Translations under genes and position numbers: made by a program | Source of the DNA: Roseovarius albus | GTDB lineage: Bacteria; Pseudomonadota; Alphaproteobacteria; Rhodobacterales; Rhodobacteraceae | DNA length: 64,000 nt | Direction of reading: 5' to 3' | Assembly (NCBI RefSeq): GCF_900172335.1 | Contig: NZ_FWFX01000007.1 | Location: 62,001 to 126,000 of the forward strand | Shown: piece by piece, positions 37,353 to 46,951 of the stretch | Position numbering within the stretch: position 1 is the first letter of the stretch | Layout: every line of letters starts with the position of its first letter | Notes under the pieces: model-generated | The model's input: only the letters and a program-made list of their open reading frames with translations | Databases searched by the model: none | What the model was told of the DNA's origin: nothing

Positions 37353-38150
37353 ATGACACAAAAAACTCCCGAAGGTGAACGTATCGCAAAGGTGATCGCC
37401 CGCGCTGGATTGGCCAGCCGCCGCGAAGCTGAGCGTTTGATCGAAGCCGGCCTTGTTAAGGTTAACGGCAAGGTGATTGAACGCGCTGCGCTCAACGTGA
37501 CGGCCAAAGATCAAATCACTGTTGATGGAAAGCCACTAGCCGCAGCAGAGCCTGCCCGGATGTGGTTGTACAACAAACCAACAGGTTTGGTGACTAGCAC
37601 TAGTGATGAGAAAGGGCGTGCAACCATCTATGATGAGCTGCCGCCGGAATTGCCGCGTGTAATGAGTGTGGGGCGCCTGGATCTCAACTCTGAAGGCCTG
37701 TTGCTTTTGACCAATGACGGTGAGCTGAAGCGTAAGCTTGAACTGCCCTCAACCGGTTGGCTGCGCAAGTACCGCGTGCGGGTGAACGGACGACCCACGG
37801 ACGAGACGTTTGCCCCTTTGCGCAAAGGCTTGGCGATCGGTAGTGAGATGTTTCAGCCTATGAACGTGTCGTTGGATCGCCAACAAGGTGCCAATGCATG
37901 GGTCACTGTTGGCTTGCGCGAAGGTAAAAACCGCGAGATTCGTCGCGCCATGGAGGCGGTTGGATTGGCGGTGAACCGGTTGATCCGAGTGTCTTATGGG
38001 CCGTTTCAGTTGGGGCAGTTGAAATCCGGCGAGGTCGAAGAAATTCGCTCGCGGGTGCTGCGCGATCAGCTAGGAATGAAGCCCGAGCCGGAAGAGGACA
38101 AGAAACCCGGCCCCAAACGCACGCGTCGCCGCCCAAATCGCAAACCCTAA
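37353..38150 (+). CDS. 23S rRNA pseudouridine synthase, RluB family
   Basis: This 265-residue enzyme makes pseudouridine in 23S rRNA, with an N-terminal S4 domain (RIAKVIARAGLASRREAERLI) and the RsuA/RluB/E/F catalytic block GRLDLNSEGLLLLTNDG with its catalytic Asp. The C-terminus is a basic Pro/Arg/Lys tail. The ATG at 37353 starts the family N-terminus; a longer frame is antisense to tadA. The last four bases overlap the convergent GlxA-type gene. Confidence 0.92.
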   Translation: MTQKTPEGERIAKVIARAGLASRREAERLIEAGLVKVNGKVIERAALNVTAKDQITVDGKPLAAAEPARMWLYNKPTGLVTSTSDEKGRATIYDELPPELPRVMSVGRLDLNSEGLLLLTNDGELKRKLELPSTGWLRKYRVRVNGRPTDETFAPLRKGLAIGSEMFQPMNVSLDRQQGANAWVTVGLREGKNREIRRAMEAVGLAVNRLIRVSYGPFQLGQLKSGEVEEIRSRVLRDQLGMKPEPEEDKKPGPKRTRRRPNRKP

Positions 38151-39145
38151 CCCTTGCGATAGGCGTTGGGTGGCTTACCATAGCGTTTCCGAAACCGTGT
38201 TGAAAACTGCGATGAACTGCCAAAGCCAGTGGCCGCGGCAATCTCGGCAATGCTGAGGCTGGTTTCATTCAACAGGGCGTGTGCACGGTTGATCCTCATC
38301 TCCAGATAAAACTGCGCCGGGGTGGCCGAGACATAGCGCTTGAAGTGGCGCTCAAGCTGGCGGCGCGAAATGCCGATTTCATCTGCAATATCAGTGATCT
38401 CCACGGGGTATTCAATGTTCTGCGCCATGAAGTCCATGGCAGCAATCAGATGCGGGTTTCGGCTGCTAAGCGCATGAGCATAGGCGGATTGCTGTGGCAC
38501 GCTACCGGTTGTGTTGCGGGTGTGTAATCCCATGTCCGCGACCAACGCCGCCAGATTGGCACCATGGTCGTTTTCGATAATATCCAACATCATATCTGTC
38601 GCAGCACTGCCACCGCCGCAGGTCAGCAAGCCATTATCGTTTTCGTAAATCGTGCCGGTGGGCGTGAGATCCAGAAACATTTCCTCAAACCCCGGCTGGT
38701 TTTCCCAATGCAGGGTAAAGCGCCGGCGCTTGAGCAGCCCTGCCTTGGCCAGCGCAAACGCCCCGGTGCAGATGCCGCCGACCTTGGCCCCATTGGTGAT
38801 TTGCCGACTGATCCAGGTGGTCAGTTGCGGCACCAGCGTTTCAGCCGGTTCAATGCCGGAGCAAATGAACGCACTGGCGTGGCGTGAGATATCGATCAGC
38901 TCGGAATCTGGGGTGATCGTCACCCCACAAGAACAGCTGACAGGCTGTCCATCCCGGGTCATCAGATGCCACCGATAGAGCGTGCGATTAGTGATCTGAT
39001 TGGCAATCCGCAACGGCTCAATCGCTGAGGTAAACGCCAGCAGCGTCAGCTTGGGCAGCAGGACAAAATAGTAGTCCTTGGGTGGACCATCATAGTCTAC
39101 CTGATAGCTTGCTGCACCGCGTGGAATGAAAGACCGGTTTTCCAT
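38147..39145 (-). CDS. GlxA family transcriptional regulator (DJ-1/PfpI plus AraC)
   Basis: This 332-residue regulator has an N-terminal DJ-1/PfpI domain (about 25-190, with [13 protein letters not shown]) and a C-terminal AraC helix-turn-helix pair (about 230-330: [22 protein letters not shown] and [26 protein letters not shown]). Members sense choline-, carnitine- or amino-acid-type catabolites; the ligand here is unknown. It stands alone. Confidence 0.9.
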   Translation of the reverse strand: MENRSFIPRGAASYQVDYDGPPKDYYFVLLPKLTLLAFTSAIEPLRIANQITNRTLYRWHLMTRDGQPVSCSCGVTITPDSELIDISRHASAFICSGIEPAETLVPQLTTWISRQITNGAKVGGICTGAFALAKAGLLKRRRFTLHWENQPGFEEMFLDLTPTGTIYENDNGLLTCGGGSAATDMMLDIIENDHGANLAALVADMGLHTRNTTGSVPQQSAYAHALSSRNPHLIAAMDFMAQNIEYPVEITDIADEIGISRRQLERHFKRYVSATPAQFYLEMRINRAHALLNETSLSIAEIAAATGFGSSSQFSTRFRKRYGKPPNAYRKG

Positions 39146-39245
39146 TCGCGTGACTTACCATCTGTTTGGGACAATTACCAAATGCTTCTGTTCTGGTCAT
39201 TGTCATGGGCGGCAGGTATCGATGTTAGCAGTGGAGGGCCAAGAA

Positions 39246-39683
39246 ATGCGAGCATTGATACAGCGCGTGAGCCATGCGGCTGTGCAAGTTGAAGGCGAAA
39301 TGGTGGGGCAATGCGGACGGGGACTGTTGGTCTTGATTTGCGCCATGCGAGGTGATGCAGAGGCACAAGCGGAGCAACTGGCCGCTAAAATCTCAAAACT
39401 GCGCATCTTTCAGGATGACGCGGGCAAGATGAACCTATCGCTACGCGAAATAGAAGGTAGTGCATTGGTGGTGAGCCAGTTTACATTAGCCGCTGACACC
39501 TCGCGCGGTAACCGGCCTGGATTTTCTGAGGCCGCACCACCAGACGAGGCGAAGCGCCTTTATGAGTATTTTGCCGACCAACTCGCCGCGCAGGAGATCG
39601 CGGTCGAGCGAGGGCAGTTCGGAGCCGACATGAAAGTTGAATTGCTCAATGATGGGCCCGTGACCATCTGGATGGATACCTAA
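39246..39683 (+). CDS. dtd: D-aminoacyl-tRNA deacylase
   Basis: This 145-residue enzyme removes D-amino acids from tRNA. The signature motifs [21 protein letters not shown] and NDGPVTI near the C-terminus are the cross-subunit Gly-cisPro active-site segments. The ATG at 39246 has a GGAGGG site 10 bases upstream; a longer upstream frame is not family-like. Followed by the DUF2244 gene. Confidence 0.95.
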   Translation: MRALIQRVSHAAVQVEGEMVGQCGRGLLVLICAMRGDAEAQAEQLAAKISKLRIFQDDAGKMNLSLREIEGSALVVSQFTLAADTSRGNRPGFSEAAPPDEAKRLYEYFADQLAAQEIAVERGQFGADMKVELLNDGPVTIWMDT

Positions 39684-39701
39684 AGGGTTGGATCATCAGG
39701 C

Positions 39702-40205
39702 ATGTCTTATGAATGGAGCGATACAGGTAATCCTTCAGAGCGCAGGTTAGTAGCACAACCGTATCGCTCATTGTCCCGGCGCGGCTTTGCCGGGTTCATT
39801 CTGATCACCTTTGGTGTCATCACCATACCGCTTTATCCATTGCTGGGAACTTTCGTTCTTTGGGGGCTTTTGCCCTTTCTTCTGCTTGCGGTGGCTGGGT
39901 TGTGGTGGGCGCTGGAATACAGTTATTTCACCGGTCGTCTGGTGGAAGAACTGACCATCACGCCGAAAATCACCCACCTGCGCCGGATGGAACCGAATGG
40001 AACAACGCGAGAATGGAAGAGCCAGAGCTATTGGGTGAAAGTCACCCTGCACCAAAGCGGCGGGCCGGTGGAAAATTATCTGACCCTCAAGGGAAACGGA
40101 CGTGAAGTCGAGCTTGGCGCTTTCCTATCAGAGGATGAGCGCAAAGCCCTATACGTTGAGCTTTTGGATGTTTTAAACAAGGCTAAGGCCGCAAACCGAC
40201 CGTGA
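39702..40205 (+). CDS. DUF2244 membrane protein
   Basis: This 167-residue protein matches my memory of the DUF2244 family: two adjacent transmembrane helices (about residues 27-70) and a cytoplasmic domain beginning RLVEELTITPKITHLRRMEPNGTTREW, with the conserved Trp-rich ending. It is often found near cytochrome oxidase genes in alphaproteobacteria; here it follows dtd. Function unknown. It converges on yqeY. Confidence 0.8.
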   Translation: MSYEWSDTGNPSERRLVAQPYRSLSRRGFAGFILITFGVITIPLYPLLGTFVLWGLLPFLLLAVAGLWWALEYSYFTGRLVEELTITPKITHLRRMEPNGTTREWKSQSYWVKVTLHQSGGPVENYLTLKGNGREVELGAFLSEDERKALYVELLDVLNKAKAANRP

Positions 40206-40208
40206 TAC

Positions 40209-40676
40209 TTATCCTACGTTGCACAGGCGGTTTTTGACAATCGGTCCAACCGCGCCAAAATCCATCTGGCCAGTGTATTTTTCTTTCAACTGGCCGATGA
40301 CCTTGCCCATGTCACGAATCGAGCTCGCACCGATATCGCTGATCGCTTTCTCAATCGCTGCCTCGACCTCGGCCTCATCAAGCTGGCGTGGCAGAAACTC
40401 TTCGATGATCTTGATCTCCGAGCGCTCGCCTTCGGCCAGATCAATCCGACCACCTTCTTCGTAGGCGCGTACGCTTTCGTTGCGTTGCTTGGTCATTTTT
40501 CCAAGGATTGCAAGAATTTCGTCGTCATTCACACAGGCGTCATCATCGCCACCACGTTTGGCGATGTCCTGATCTTTGATGGCAGCATTGATCAGTCTGA
40601 GGGTTGTCAGACGTGCACTGTCTTTGTCTTTCATGGCCTGTTTCAGGGCCGTATTTACCTGCTCGCGTAATCCCAT
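40209..40676 (-). CDS. GatB/YqeY family protein
   Basis: This 155-residue protein has the YqeY domain related to the tRNA-binding tail of GatB (MGLREQVNTALKQAMKDKDSARLTTLRLINAAIKD and GERSEIKIIEEFLPRQ). The ATG at 40676 fits the family; the earlier ATG at 40691 adds five residues. It is often seen beside primase and sigma factor genes, but here lies between DUF2244 and carA. Exact role unknown. Confidence 0.9.
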   Translation of the reverse strand: MGLREQVNTALKQAMKDKDSARLTTLRLINAAIKDQDIAKRGGDDDACVNDDEILAILGKMTKQRNESVRAYEEGGRIDLAEGERSEIKIIEEFLPRQLDEAEVEAAIEKAISDIGASSIRDMGKVIGQLKEKYTGQMDFGAVGPIVKNRLCNVG

Positions 40677-40830
40677 GATTTCCATCCCCATGGTCAGTCA
40701 CAAGTTACGTCGTATACCGAAGTGTTCAACCAGAGGCAACCGTCCGAAAGGTGAGGCTGAAAAGGCGCGAAATATGGCGCGTTCTGGTGGATCTTCAGGG
40801 TTGACCCTCGGCGGGGGCGGGCATAGGTTC

Positions 40831-40844
40831 GCGCAAATTTGCGC
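40831..40844. repeat. Perfect 14-bp palindrome before carA
   Basis: GCGCAAATTTGCGC reads the same on both strands and lies 17-30 bases upstream of the carA ATG, just before its CGGAG site. It could be an operator or a small leader hairpin. The gap 40677-40860 otherwise holds no gene. Confidence 0.4.
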
Positions 40845-40860
40845 TCCGGAGATTCCCGTT

Positions 40861-42009
40861 ATGGCTACTGCGTCCTCATCCCGCCCGACTGCCTGCCTTG
40901 CCTTGGCTGATGGAACCGTTTTCTACGGACAGGGGTTCGGAGCAACAGGGGTAGTGACTGCCGAGCTGTGCTTTAACACTGCGATGACAGGCTATCAGGA
41001 AATTATGACCGACCCATCATATGCCGGGCAGATCGTGACCTTCACCTTTCCGCATATCGGCAATGTTGGTGTGAATCCCGAGGATGACGAAACCGGTGAT
41101 CCGGTGGCCGAAGGTATGGTGGTGAAGTGGGACCCGACCGACCCAAGCAGCTGGCGCGCGACCGAGCATCTGGCAAGCTGGCTGGCCAGTCGTGGGCGGA
41201 TCGCCATCGGTGGTGTGGATACCCGCCGCCTGACGCGCGCCATTCGTCAGCAGGGTGCGCCGCATGTCGCAATGGCCCACGATCCAGAAGGAAACTTTGG
41301 CGTTGACGCGCTGGTCGAACAGGCCCGTGGTTTTGTCGGGCTCGAAGGGTTAGATCTGGCCAAAGACGTCACCTGCGCGCAATCTTATCGCTGGGACGAG
41401 ATGCGTTGGGCTTGGCCGGGTGGTTTCGAACGCCAGGAAAATGCCAAACACAAGGTAGTTGCCGTGGATTATGGTGCCAAGCGCAACATCTTGCGCTGCC
41501 TCGCGAGTGCGGGGTGTGAAGTGACTGTTTTGCCTGCGTCCGCCACCGCCGAAGAGGTTCTGGCGCACAATCCTGATGGCGTGTTCCTGTCAAATGGTCC
41601 GGGTGATCCGGCGGCAACAGGCGAATATGCCGTGCCGATGATCAAAGAGGTTCTGGAACAGGAGATCCCCGTGTTCGGGATCTGCCTCGGACACCAGATG
41701 CTTGCGCTCGCCCTGGGTGCGCAGACGATTAAGATGAACCACGGCCACCACGGTGCAAACCACCCGGTTAAGGATTTGGAAACCGGCAAGGTAGAAATCA
41801 CCTCGATGAACCATGGTTTTGCAGTCGATAGCCAAACCTTGCCCGAAGGCGTGGTTGAAACGCACGTCTCTTTGTTTGACGGCTCCAACTGCGGTATCCG
41901 GATCAAGGATCGTCCAGTCTTCTCGGTTCAACACCACCCCGAAGCCAGCCCCGGACCACAGGACAGCTTTTATCTGTTCGAGCGGTTTGCAGCCTCGATG
42001 GCAGGTTAA
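40861..42009 (+). CDS. carA: carbamoyl-phosphate synthase small subunit
   Basis: This 382-residue glutaminase subunit supplies ammonia for carbamoyl phosphate, feeding arginine and pyrimidine synthesis. The catalytic Cys is in FGICLGHQML, with the class I amidotransferase His-Glu in QHHPEASPGP. The ATG at 40861 with CGGAG upstream matches the family N-terminus; a longer frame from 40576 overlaps yqeY antisense. carB is not in the window. Just after the stop, TTAACC repeats precede the next gene. Confidence 0.95.
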   Translation: MATASSSRPTACLALADGTVFYGQGFGATGVVTAELCFNTAMTGYQEIMTDPSYAGQIVTFTFPHIGNVGVNPEDDETGDPVAEGMVVKWDPTDPSSWRATEHLASWLASRGRIAIGGVDTRRLTRAIRQQGAPHVAMAHDPEGNFGVDALVEQARGFVGLEGLDLAKDVTCAQSYRWDEMRWAWPGGFERQENAKHKVVAVDYGAKRNILRCLASAGCEVTVLPASATAEEVLAHNPDGVFLSNGPGDPAATGEYAVPMIKEVLEQEIPVFGICLGHQMLALALGAQTIKMNHGHHGANHPVKDLETGKVEITSMNHGFAVDSQTLPEGVVETHVSLFDGSNCGIRIKDRPVFSVQHHPEASPGPQDSFYLFERFAASMAG

Positions 42010-42043
42010 CCTTCGTTAACCACGTTTTCATGTTTCATTAACC
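42006..42043. repeat. Three direct TTAACC repeats
   Basis: TTAACC occurs at 42006, 42016 and 42038 within 38 bases, at the very end of carA and before the glycosyltransferase gene. The first two are 10 bp apart (TTAA-N6-TTAA), close to but one base short of the CtrA consensus TTAA-N7-TTAA. Binding is a guess. Confidence 0.3.
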
Positions 42044-42088
42044 CTACCGCGCCATTCTCTTTCTGTTTGGAAGAGGATGAGGCGCAAG

Positions 42089-44026
42089 ATGGGCATTTCG
42101 GAACTTCGTCAACTGGATACGCCTATGGTCGAGGGCGAAGATCAGCGTGCCCGGTTCGAGCAGGCTTTGACCGATTGTGCGGGTTTGAGCGAAAAAGACC
42201 TGTCTTTGGCGCGAATTGTTGGCCGCTATTGTGATGCCTCGTTGGATCGCATACTGATGGCGGAGGATCTGGCGACACAAGATGACCTGCTGCGCGCCCA
42301 TGCTCGGCAATTCAGGTCGCGCACGCTGCAAAAGCAAGATCTCAAAACGCTTCCTTTTCGGGATATGGGCCTGCCACCCCAAGATATGCTCAAACATGCA
42401 ATGTTCCCCCTGACAGATCAGGATCAAAAACCGGCACTGGCTTGTGGCGATATAGAGGGGCTGCAGTGTATTCAGGACCGACTGGCGATTGATCCTCAAA
42501 CATCTCGCATTTTACCCGCTACACGTAACGATGTGCAAAACCGGATAGTTTCACTGTTCAAAGATGCGCTGACCGACGCTGCGGCCAAACGCGTGGCTTT
42601 GCATGAAAGCAGTCGCAGTTGGGCTGATCGGCGGGGATTGCGGATTGCGGTGGCTATGGGAGTAATGACTCTGATCATCGCCGCAGCTTTCTGGGCTCCT
42701 ACTGCAACCTTTTGTGCCTTCATGTTGTGGGCCGCGTTTACTTTAATTGTGTCGGCAACGCTTAAGGCCTCTGCTTTTGTGGCCAGTCTGGTTGCGCCGA
42801 CTTCTCAAGAGAGGCGGGCAGAAGGAGAGGGGAGGCAACCCTTGCCTAAGGTTTCGATCCTTGTGCCGCTCTTTCGCGAAACCGAAATTGCACATGCCCT
42901 TGTGGCGCGGCTTAGTCAGCTGACTTACCCAAAATGTCTTTTGGATGTGGTACTGGTGTTGGAGGAGGAAGATGAAACAACGCAGGCCACACTGGCCGCC
43001 ATCGATTTACCGCCATGGATGCGCGCTATTGTGGTTCCGGACGGACAACCCCGCACCAAACCACGCGCGATGAACTATGCGCTCGATTTTTGCGAGGGTG
43101 AAATCATTGGCGTCTTTGATGCAGAAGATGCTCCAGATCCGGATCAGATCACGACAATCGCGCGCCGCTTTCAACAAGCCCCGTCAAATGTCGCCTGCTT
43201 GCAAGGGGTGCTGGATCATTACAATGCCCGGCAAAATTGGCTCTCGCGGTGTTTTACCATCGAATATGCGAGCTGGTTTCGTCTGATCTTACCCGGCATG
43301 GCGCGACTGGGGTTCGCCATCCCTCTGGGGGGCACAACCCTTTATTTTCGACGTGAAGCACTGGAAGAGTTGGGGGCTTGGGATGCCCATAATGTGACGG
43401 AAGATGCGGACCTTGGCTTTCGACTGGCACGGCATGGCTATGAGACTGAGATGATCAAAACGGTCACTCAGGAAGAGGCGAACTGCCGGCCATGGGCTTG
43501 GATCAAGCAGCGCTCACGCTGGCTCAAGGGGTATATGACCACCTACCTCGTGCATATGCGTCGACCGGGTGTGCTGTACCGCCAATTGGGACGTTGGAAA
43601 TTTTGGGGTTTTCAGGCGCATTTCATTTCGGCACTCTCGCAGTTTTTGTTGGCCCCGTTTTTATGGTCATTTTGGTTGGTTGTGTTCGGGCTGCCGCACC
43701 CCTTGCAAGGCGTTGTGTCCCCCACTGTTTTGACACTGTTTGCCAGCCTGTTTTTAAGTATCGAGTTGCTGAACATCACCATTCATGCCAGCAGCGTGTC
43801 AGGCCCAAGGCATAGACATCTAATGCTCTGGGCGCCGACAATGCATTTCTACACGCCGCTTGGTGCGATTGCCGCTTACAAGGCGCTCTATGAATTGATT
43901 TTTAAGCCGTTCTACTGGGATAAAACCGCGCACGGGTTGTCCTTGGGGAAGGAAACAACCGACAGATCAGACGACGCTACTCACCTCGCCAGAATCGAGC
44001 TTGAGGCGAGTCACAAAGGCCTTTGA
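42089..44026 (+). CDS. Membrane glycosyltransferase 2 with MshEN-like N-terminus
   Basis: This 645-residue protein has an N-terminal domain (about 18-80: LSLARIVGRYCDASLDRILMAEDLATQDDLLRAHARQF) resembling MshEN/GspE-N c-di-GMP-binding repeats, then membrane helices, a GT2 domain with the acidic motif DAEDAPDPDQ, TEDADLGFRLA and KQRSRWLKGY (QxxRW type), and more helices. This is the NfrB/BcsA-like layout, suggesting polysaccharide or glycolipid export. The ATG at 42089 is favoured over 42077 because of its GAGG spacing. Its 3' end overlaps the convergent GntR gene by 60 bases. Confidence 0.82.
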   Translation: MGISELRQLDTPMVEGEDQRARFEQALTDCAGLSEKDLSLARIVGRYCDASLDRILMAEDLATQDDLLRAHARQFRSRTLQKQDLKTLPFRDMGLPPQDMLKHAMFPLTDQDQKPALACGDIEGLQCIQDRLAIDPQTSRILPATRNDVQNRIVSLFKDALTDAAAKRVALHESSRSWADRRGLRIAVAMGVMTLIIAAAFWAPTATFCAFMLWAAFTLIVSATLKASAFVASLVAPTSQERRAEGEGRQPLPKVSILVPLFRETEIAHALVARLSQLTYPKCLLDVVLVLEEEDETTQATLAAIDLPPWMRAIVVPDGQPRTKPRAMNYALDFCEGEIIGVFDAEDAPDPDQITTIARRFQQAPSNVACLQGVLDHYNARQNWLSRCFTIEYASWFRLILPGMARLGFAIPLGGTTLYFRREALEELGAWDAHNVTEDADLGFRLARHGYETEMIKTVTQEEANCRPWAWIKQRSRWLKGYMTTYLVHMRRPGVLYRQLGRWKFWGFQAHFISALSQFLLAPFLWSFWLVVFGLPHPLQGVVSPTVLTLFASLFLSIELLNITIHASSVSGPRHRHLMLWAPTMHFYTPLGAIAAYKALYELIFKPFYWDKTAHGLSLGKETTDRSDDATHLARIELEASHKGL

Positions 44027-44611
44027 AATATGCGCCTTCAATGCGGTCGCTGCACTTTCAGAGTCGCGCGCCTCGATGGCGGTAACGATGGCATTGTGTT
44101 CATCCAAGGCATCCTTGTCGCGCCCTTCGGCCGCAAGTGATGTGATCGCCATCAGGGCCATTGAACGGTGTACAAGATCTAGTTGCTGTACAAGAAAGCG
44201 GTTATGCGACGCCAAATGGATCTGTTTGTGAAAACGACGGTTGGCTTTGGCCATGGCTTCGGGATCTCCCAAAAGCGCTTGGTCGCCTTCGACCATGTCA
44301 CGTAGTACTTTGACTTCTTCATCGGTCGCATGTCGGGCTGCAAGACTAGCCGCAAGTCCCTCAAGCTCAGCGCGAACCACATAAAGTTCGGCGAGCTGGT
44401 TGTGATCCAGCGACGATACGATCAGGCTGCGGCCATCCCGCGTCAGTAGAGATTGAGTTTCCAATCGTTGCAAGGCTTCCCGGATGGGCGTGCGCGACAC
44501 ACCAAACCGATCAGCTAGATCGCTTTCCACCAACCGGTCGCCGGGTTTGAAAGTGCCCAGATCAATCGCTTCCAAAATCAGGGCATAGGCGTCTTTGGGT
44601 GGAGATTTCAT
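43967..44611 (-). CDS. GntR family regulator, FadR/FCD type
   Basis: This 214-residue regulator has an N-terminal winged helix (RLVESDLADRFGVSRTPIREALQRLETQSLL) and an all-helical FCD ligand domain with metal-type residues (HKQIH, EHNAIVTAI). FadR-type members respond to organic acids or sugar acids; the ligand is unknown. It overlaps the glycosyltransferase 3' end antisense. No nearby catabolic operon points to a target. Confidence 0.88.
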   Translation of the reverse strand: MKSPPKDAYALILEAIDLGTFKPGDRLVESDLADRFGVSRTPIREALQRLETQSLLTRDGRSLIVSSLDHNQLAELYVVRAELEGLAASLAARHATDEEVKVLRDMVEGDQALLGDPEAMAKANRRFHKQIHLASHNRFLVQQLDLVHRSMALMAITSLAAEGRDKDALDEHNAIVTAIEARDSESAATALKAHISKAFVTRLKLDSGEVSSVV

Positions 44612-44730
44612 AGGTTTTCCATGTCTTTGCGTTTGGCGTTGCCTTCACGGACAGTAGACATGCCTGTGCTTTACAATCAAGCACTCTTGGGCGGATTGCC
44701 TAAAGCCATGGCCTGAAGTACACAGAGCGC

Positions 44731-45378
44731 ATGCCAAAGCAACACTTCACACATGTGGACACCTGGGTTTTTGACCTCGACAACACACTTTACCCGCCGC
44801 GGGTAAAACTGTTCGATCAGATTGAAACGCGGATGACGCAATATGTGATGGAACAGCTGCAGGTCCCCCGGGATGAGGCCGATCGGATTCGATATAATTA
44901 TTGGCGCACACACGGCACTACGCTGGCAGGGTTGATGCGTGAACATGACCTCGACCCCGGGCCGTATCTTTCGCATGTGCATGACATTTGCTTTGATGAA
45001 CTGGAGCCTGATCAGGATTTGCGCGGGCGTATTGATGATCTGCCAGGCCGCAAGATTGTTTATACCAATGGCTGTGCACCTTATGCGCAAAAGGTGTTGG
45101 AGCGCAGGGGGTTAGGTGGCGCATTCGATGCGGTTTACGGTGTCGAAAACGCAGGGTTTCTGCCGAAACCGGAACGCGCTGCATTTGAAGCGATTTTTAC
45201 TCAAGACGGCGTCGACCCATCAAAGGCCGCAATGTTCGAAGATGACCCGCGCAATCTCGCGCAACCCTACGCCATGGGAATGCGCACAATTCTGGTGGCT
45301 GAAGCGGAAGAGGATGCAGACTTCATTCACCACCACACCGATGATTTGACTAAATTTTTGTCAGTACTCACCGGTTGA
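44731..45378 (+). CDS. HAD-family pyrimidine 5'-nucleotidase
   Basis: This 215-residue phosphatase has the HAD nucleophile motif FDLDNTLYPP and later VYTNG and EDDPRN, matching the pyrimidine 5'-nucleotidase (SDT1/UmpH-like) group. It probably dephosphorylates UMP/CMP. It heads a short run with an 82-residue membrane protein and a UbiH-type hydroxylase. Confidence 0.82.
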   Translation: MPKQHFTHVDTWVFDLDNTLYPPRVKLFDQIETRMTQYVMEQLQVPRDEADRIRYNYWRTHGTTLAGLMREHDLDPGPYLSHVHDICFDELEPDQDLRGRIDDLPGRKIVYTNGCAPYAQKVLERRGLGGAFDAVYGVENAGFLPKPERAAFEAIFTQDGVDPSKAAMFEDDPRNLAQPYAMGMRTILVAEAEEDADFIHHHTDDLTKFLSVLTG

Positions 45379-45458
45379 TCCTAAGCTTAGGACAATTTGG
45401 CGCATACCGTTTCGAGGGTTGTGCGTTATCTGAAAGGCAAGCGTTCGAAAGGGGCACC

Positions 45459-45707
45459 ATGGACACGACCTCTCACTCTCATCGCCCGCCAATTTGGCAG
45501 CGGCTGTTTTTCATGATCCCGATCATCGGCTGGATGGCGCGAGATTTAATGTACGGATCATCTGATCACATCTGGTATGCTTTGGTCACCGTCATTTCAC
45601 TGTGGGGCATTGCCATTCTGAAATTCGGGGTGCTTGGGCTTTACCTGCCTGCCGTTGCCATGGTGCCGGTGATGTTTGTCGTTCTCATCCTGATCTCACG
45701 TGGCTAA
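45459..45707 (+). CDS. Small membrane protein, 82 residues
   Basis: This 82-residue protein has two hydrophobic segments (about 20-40 and 48-80) and a polar N-terminus (MDTTSHSHRPPIWQRLF). AAAGGGG precedes the ATG at 45459; a longer frame from 45375 has no site. I do not recognise it. It sits 9 bases before the UbiH-type gene and 80 bases after the HAD gene, so it is probably cotranscribed. Confidence 0.7.
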   Translation: MDTTSHSHRPPIWQRLFFMIPIIGWMARDLMYGSSDHIWYALVTVISLWGIAILKFGVLGLYLPAVAMVPVMFVVLILISRG

Positions 45708-45716
45708 ACAGAGGCC

Positions 45717-46919
45717 ATGGCAGATACGCAAATTGACATTCTAATTGCCGGGGGCGGGGTTGCCGGGCTGACAGCAGCCATTCTTTTTGGTAACGCCGGT
45801 TTTTCGGTGATCTGCGTTGATCCCGCGCCACCCGTGACTGAGCGCAATGCGCAAGGCTCAGATCTGCGTACAACGGCGTTTTTGCAGCCTGCACAACAGA
45901 CGTTGGAGGATGCAGGTCTTTGGGCCCGGCTTGCACCCTTTGCTGCGGATTTGCAGATCATGCGTATTGTCGATGCCGGCGGAGTTGAGCCCGCGCCGCG
46001 CGTGATCAAAGAGTTTGACGCCAGCGACATTTCCGATCTGCCTTTTGGGTGGAACTTGCCAAATTGGCTGCTGCGTCGCGAAATGCTGACTCACATCGAT
46101 GGTTTGAGCAATGTGACATTCCAACCGGGTGTAGGGGTCACGTCGCTCTTTACCCGTACATCAGAGGCGCGTGTTGGTCTGACCAACGGGAACCGCATCC
46201 GGTGCCAGTTGGCCATCGCCGCAGACGGGCGCAACTCAACCTTGCGGCAAGCTGCGGGGATCGATGTGAAAACAACACGTTACGGACAAAAAGCCCTGGC
46301 GTTTACGGTCACGCACCCCACACCACATGAGCATGTCTCCACTGAAATCCACCGGTCAGGCGGCCCATTTACGCTGGTGCCATTGCCGGATTTCGAAGGG
46401 CTGCCCTGTTCGGCAATCGTATGGATGGAGGATGGGGCGGAAGCACAGCGTCTGGCTGCACTGCCCGAGGCAGAGTTTGAGGCGGCTATGAATGAACGCT
46501 CGTGCCTACTTTATGGCCCACTAAAATTGGTGTCGCGCCGTACGGTTTGGCCGATTATCAGTCAGCAGGCAAAAAGCCTTTGTGGCGAACGTCTTGCACT
46601 GGTGGCAGAGGCTGCACATGTGGTGCCCCCCATCGGGGCACAGGGGCTGAACATGTCTTTGGCTGATATGCGCGCGTTGCTAGATTTGGCGCAGGCCGCG
46701 CCGGATTGCCTGGGCGATGCACAAATGCTGGAGCAGTATCATCGCCAGCGCCATACCGATATCGCCACGCGTGTGGCAGGCATTGATCTGCTCAATCGGG
46801 CATCGCAAATGCATGCGCAGCCTTTGCGAGATCTGCGGGCGATGGGATTGAATGCGATTTACGGGATGGCCCCGGTGCGCAAGGCTCTGATGCAAATGGG
46901 CCTTGGCATGCGCGGCTAA
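45717..46919 (+). CDS. UbiH/UbiF family FAD-dependent hydroxylase
   Basis: This 400-residue flavoprotein monooxygenase has the FAD loop IAGGGVAGLTAAILF (residues 7-21), the DGxxS-type motif AADGRNSTLRQ and the second FAD motif LVAEAAHVVPPIGAQGLNMSL. Such enzymes hydroxylate the ring of ubiquinone precursors; which position it works on cannot be read. A terminator hairpin follows. Confidence 0.9.
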   Translation: MADTQIDILIAGGGVAGLTAAILFGNAGFSVICVDPAPPVTERNAQGSDLRTTAFLQPAQQTLEDAGLWARLAPFAADLQIMRIVDAGGVEPAPRVIKEFDASDISDLPFGWNLPNWLLRREMLTHIDGLSNVTFQPGVGVTSLFTRTSEARVGLTNGNRIRCQLAIAADGRNSTLRQAAGIDVKTTRYGQKALAFTVTHPTPHEHVSTEIHRSGGPFTLVPLPDFEGLPCSAIVWMEDGAEAQRLAALPEAEFEAAMNERSCLLYGPLKLVSRRTVWPIISQQAKSLCGERLALVAEAAHVVPPIGAQGLNMSLADMRALLDLAQAAPDCLGDAQMLEQYHRQRHTDIATRVAGIDLLNRASQMHAQPLRDLRAMGLNAIYGMAPVRKALMQMGLGMRG

Positions 46920-46945
46920 AAAAATGCCCCGCCGAGGCGGGGCAT
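46914..46945 (-). terminator. Rho-independent terminator of the aminotransferase gene
   Basis: ATGCCCCGCC (46924-46933) and GGCGGGGCAT (46936-46945) form a perfect 10-bp stem, followed on the minus strand by seven T residues. It is on the downstream side of the class V aminotransferase gene and also ends near the UbiH-type gene. Confidence 0.8.
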
Positions 46946-46951
46946 TGAAGA

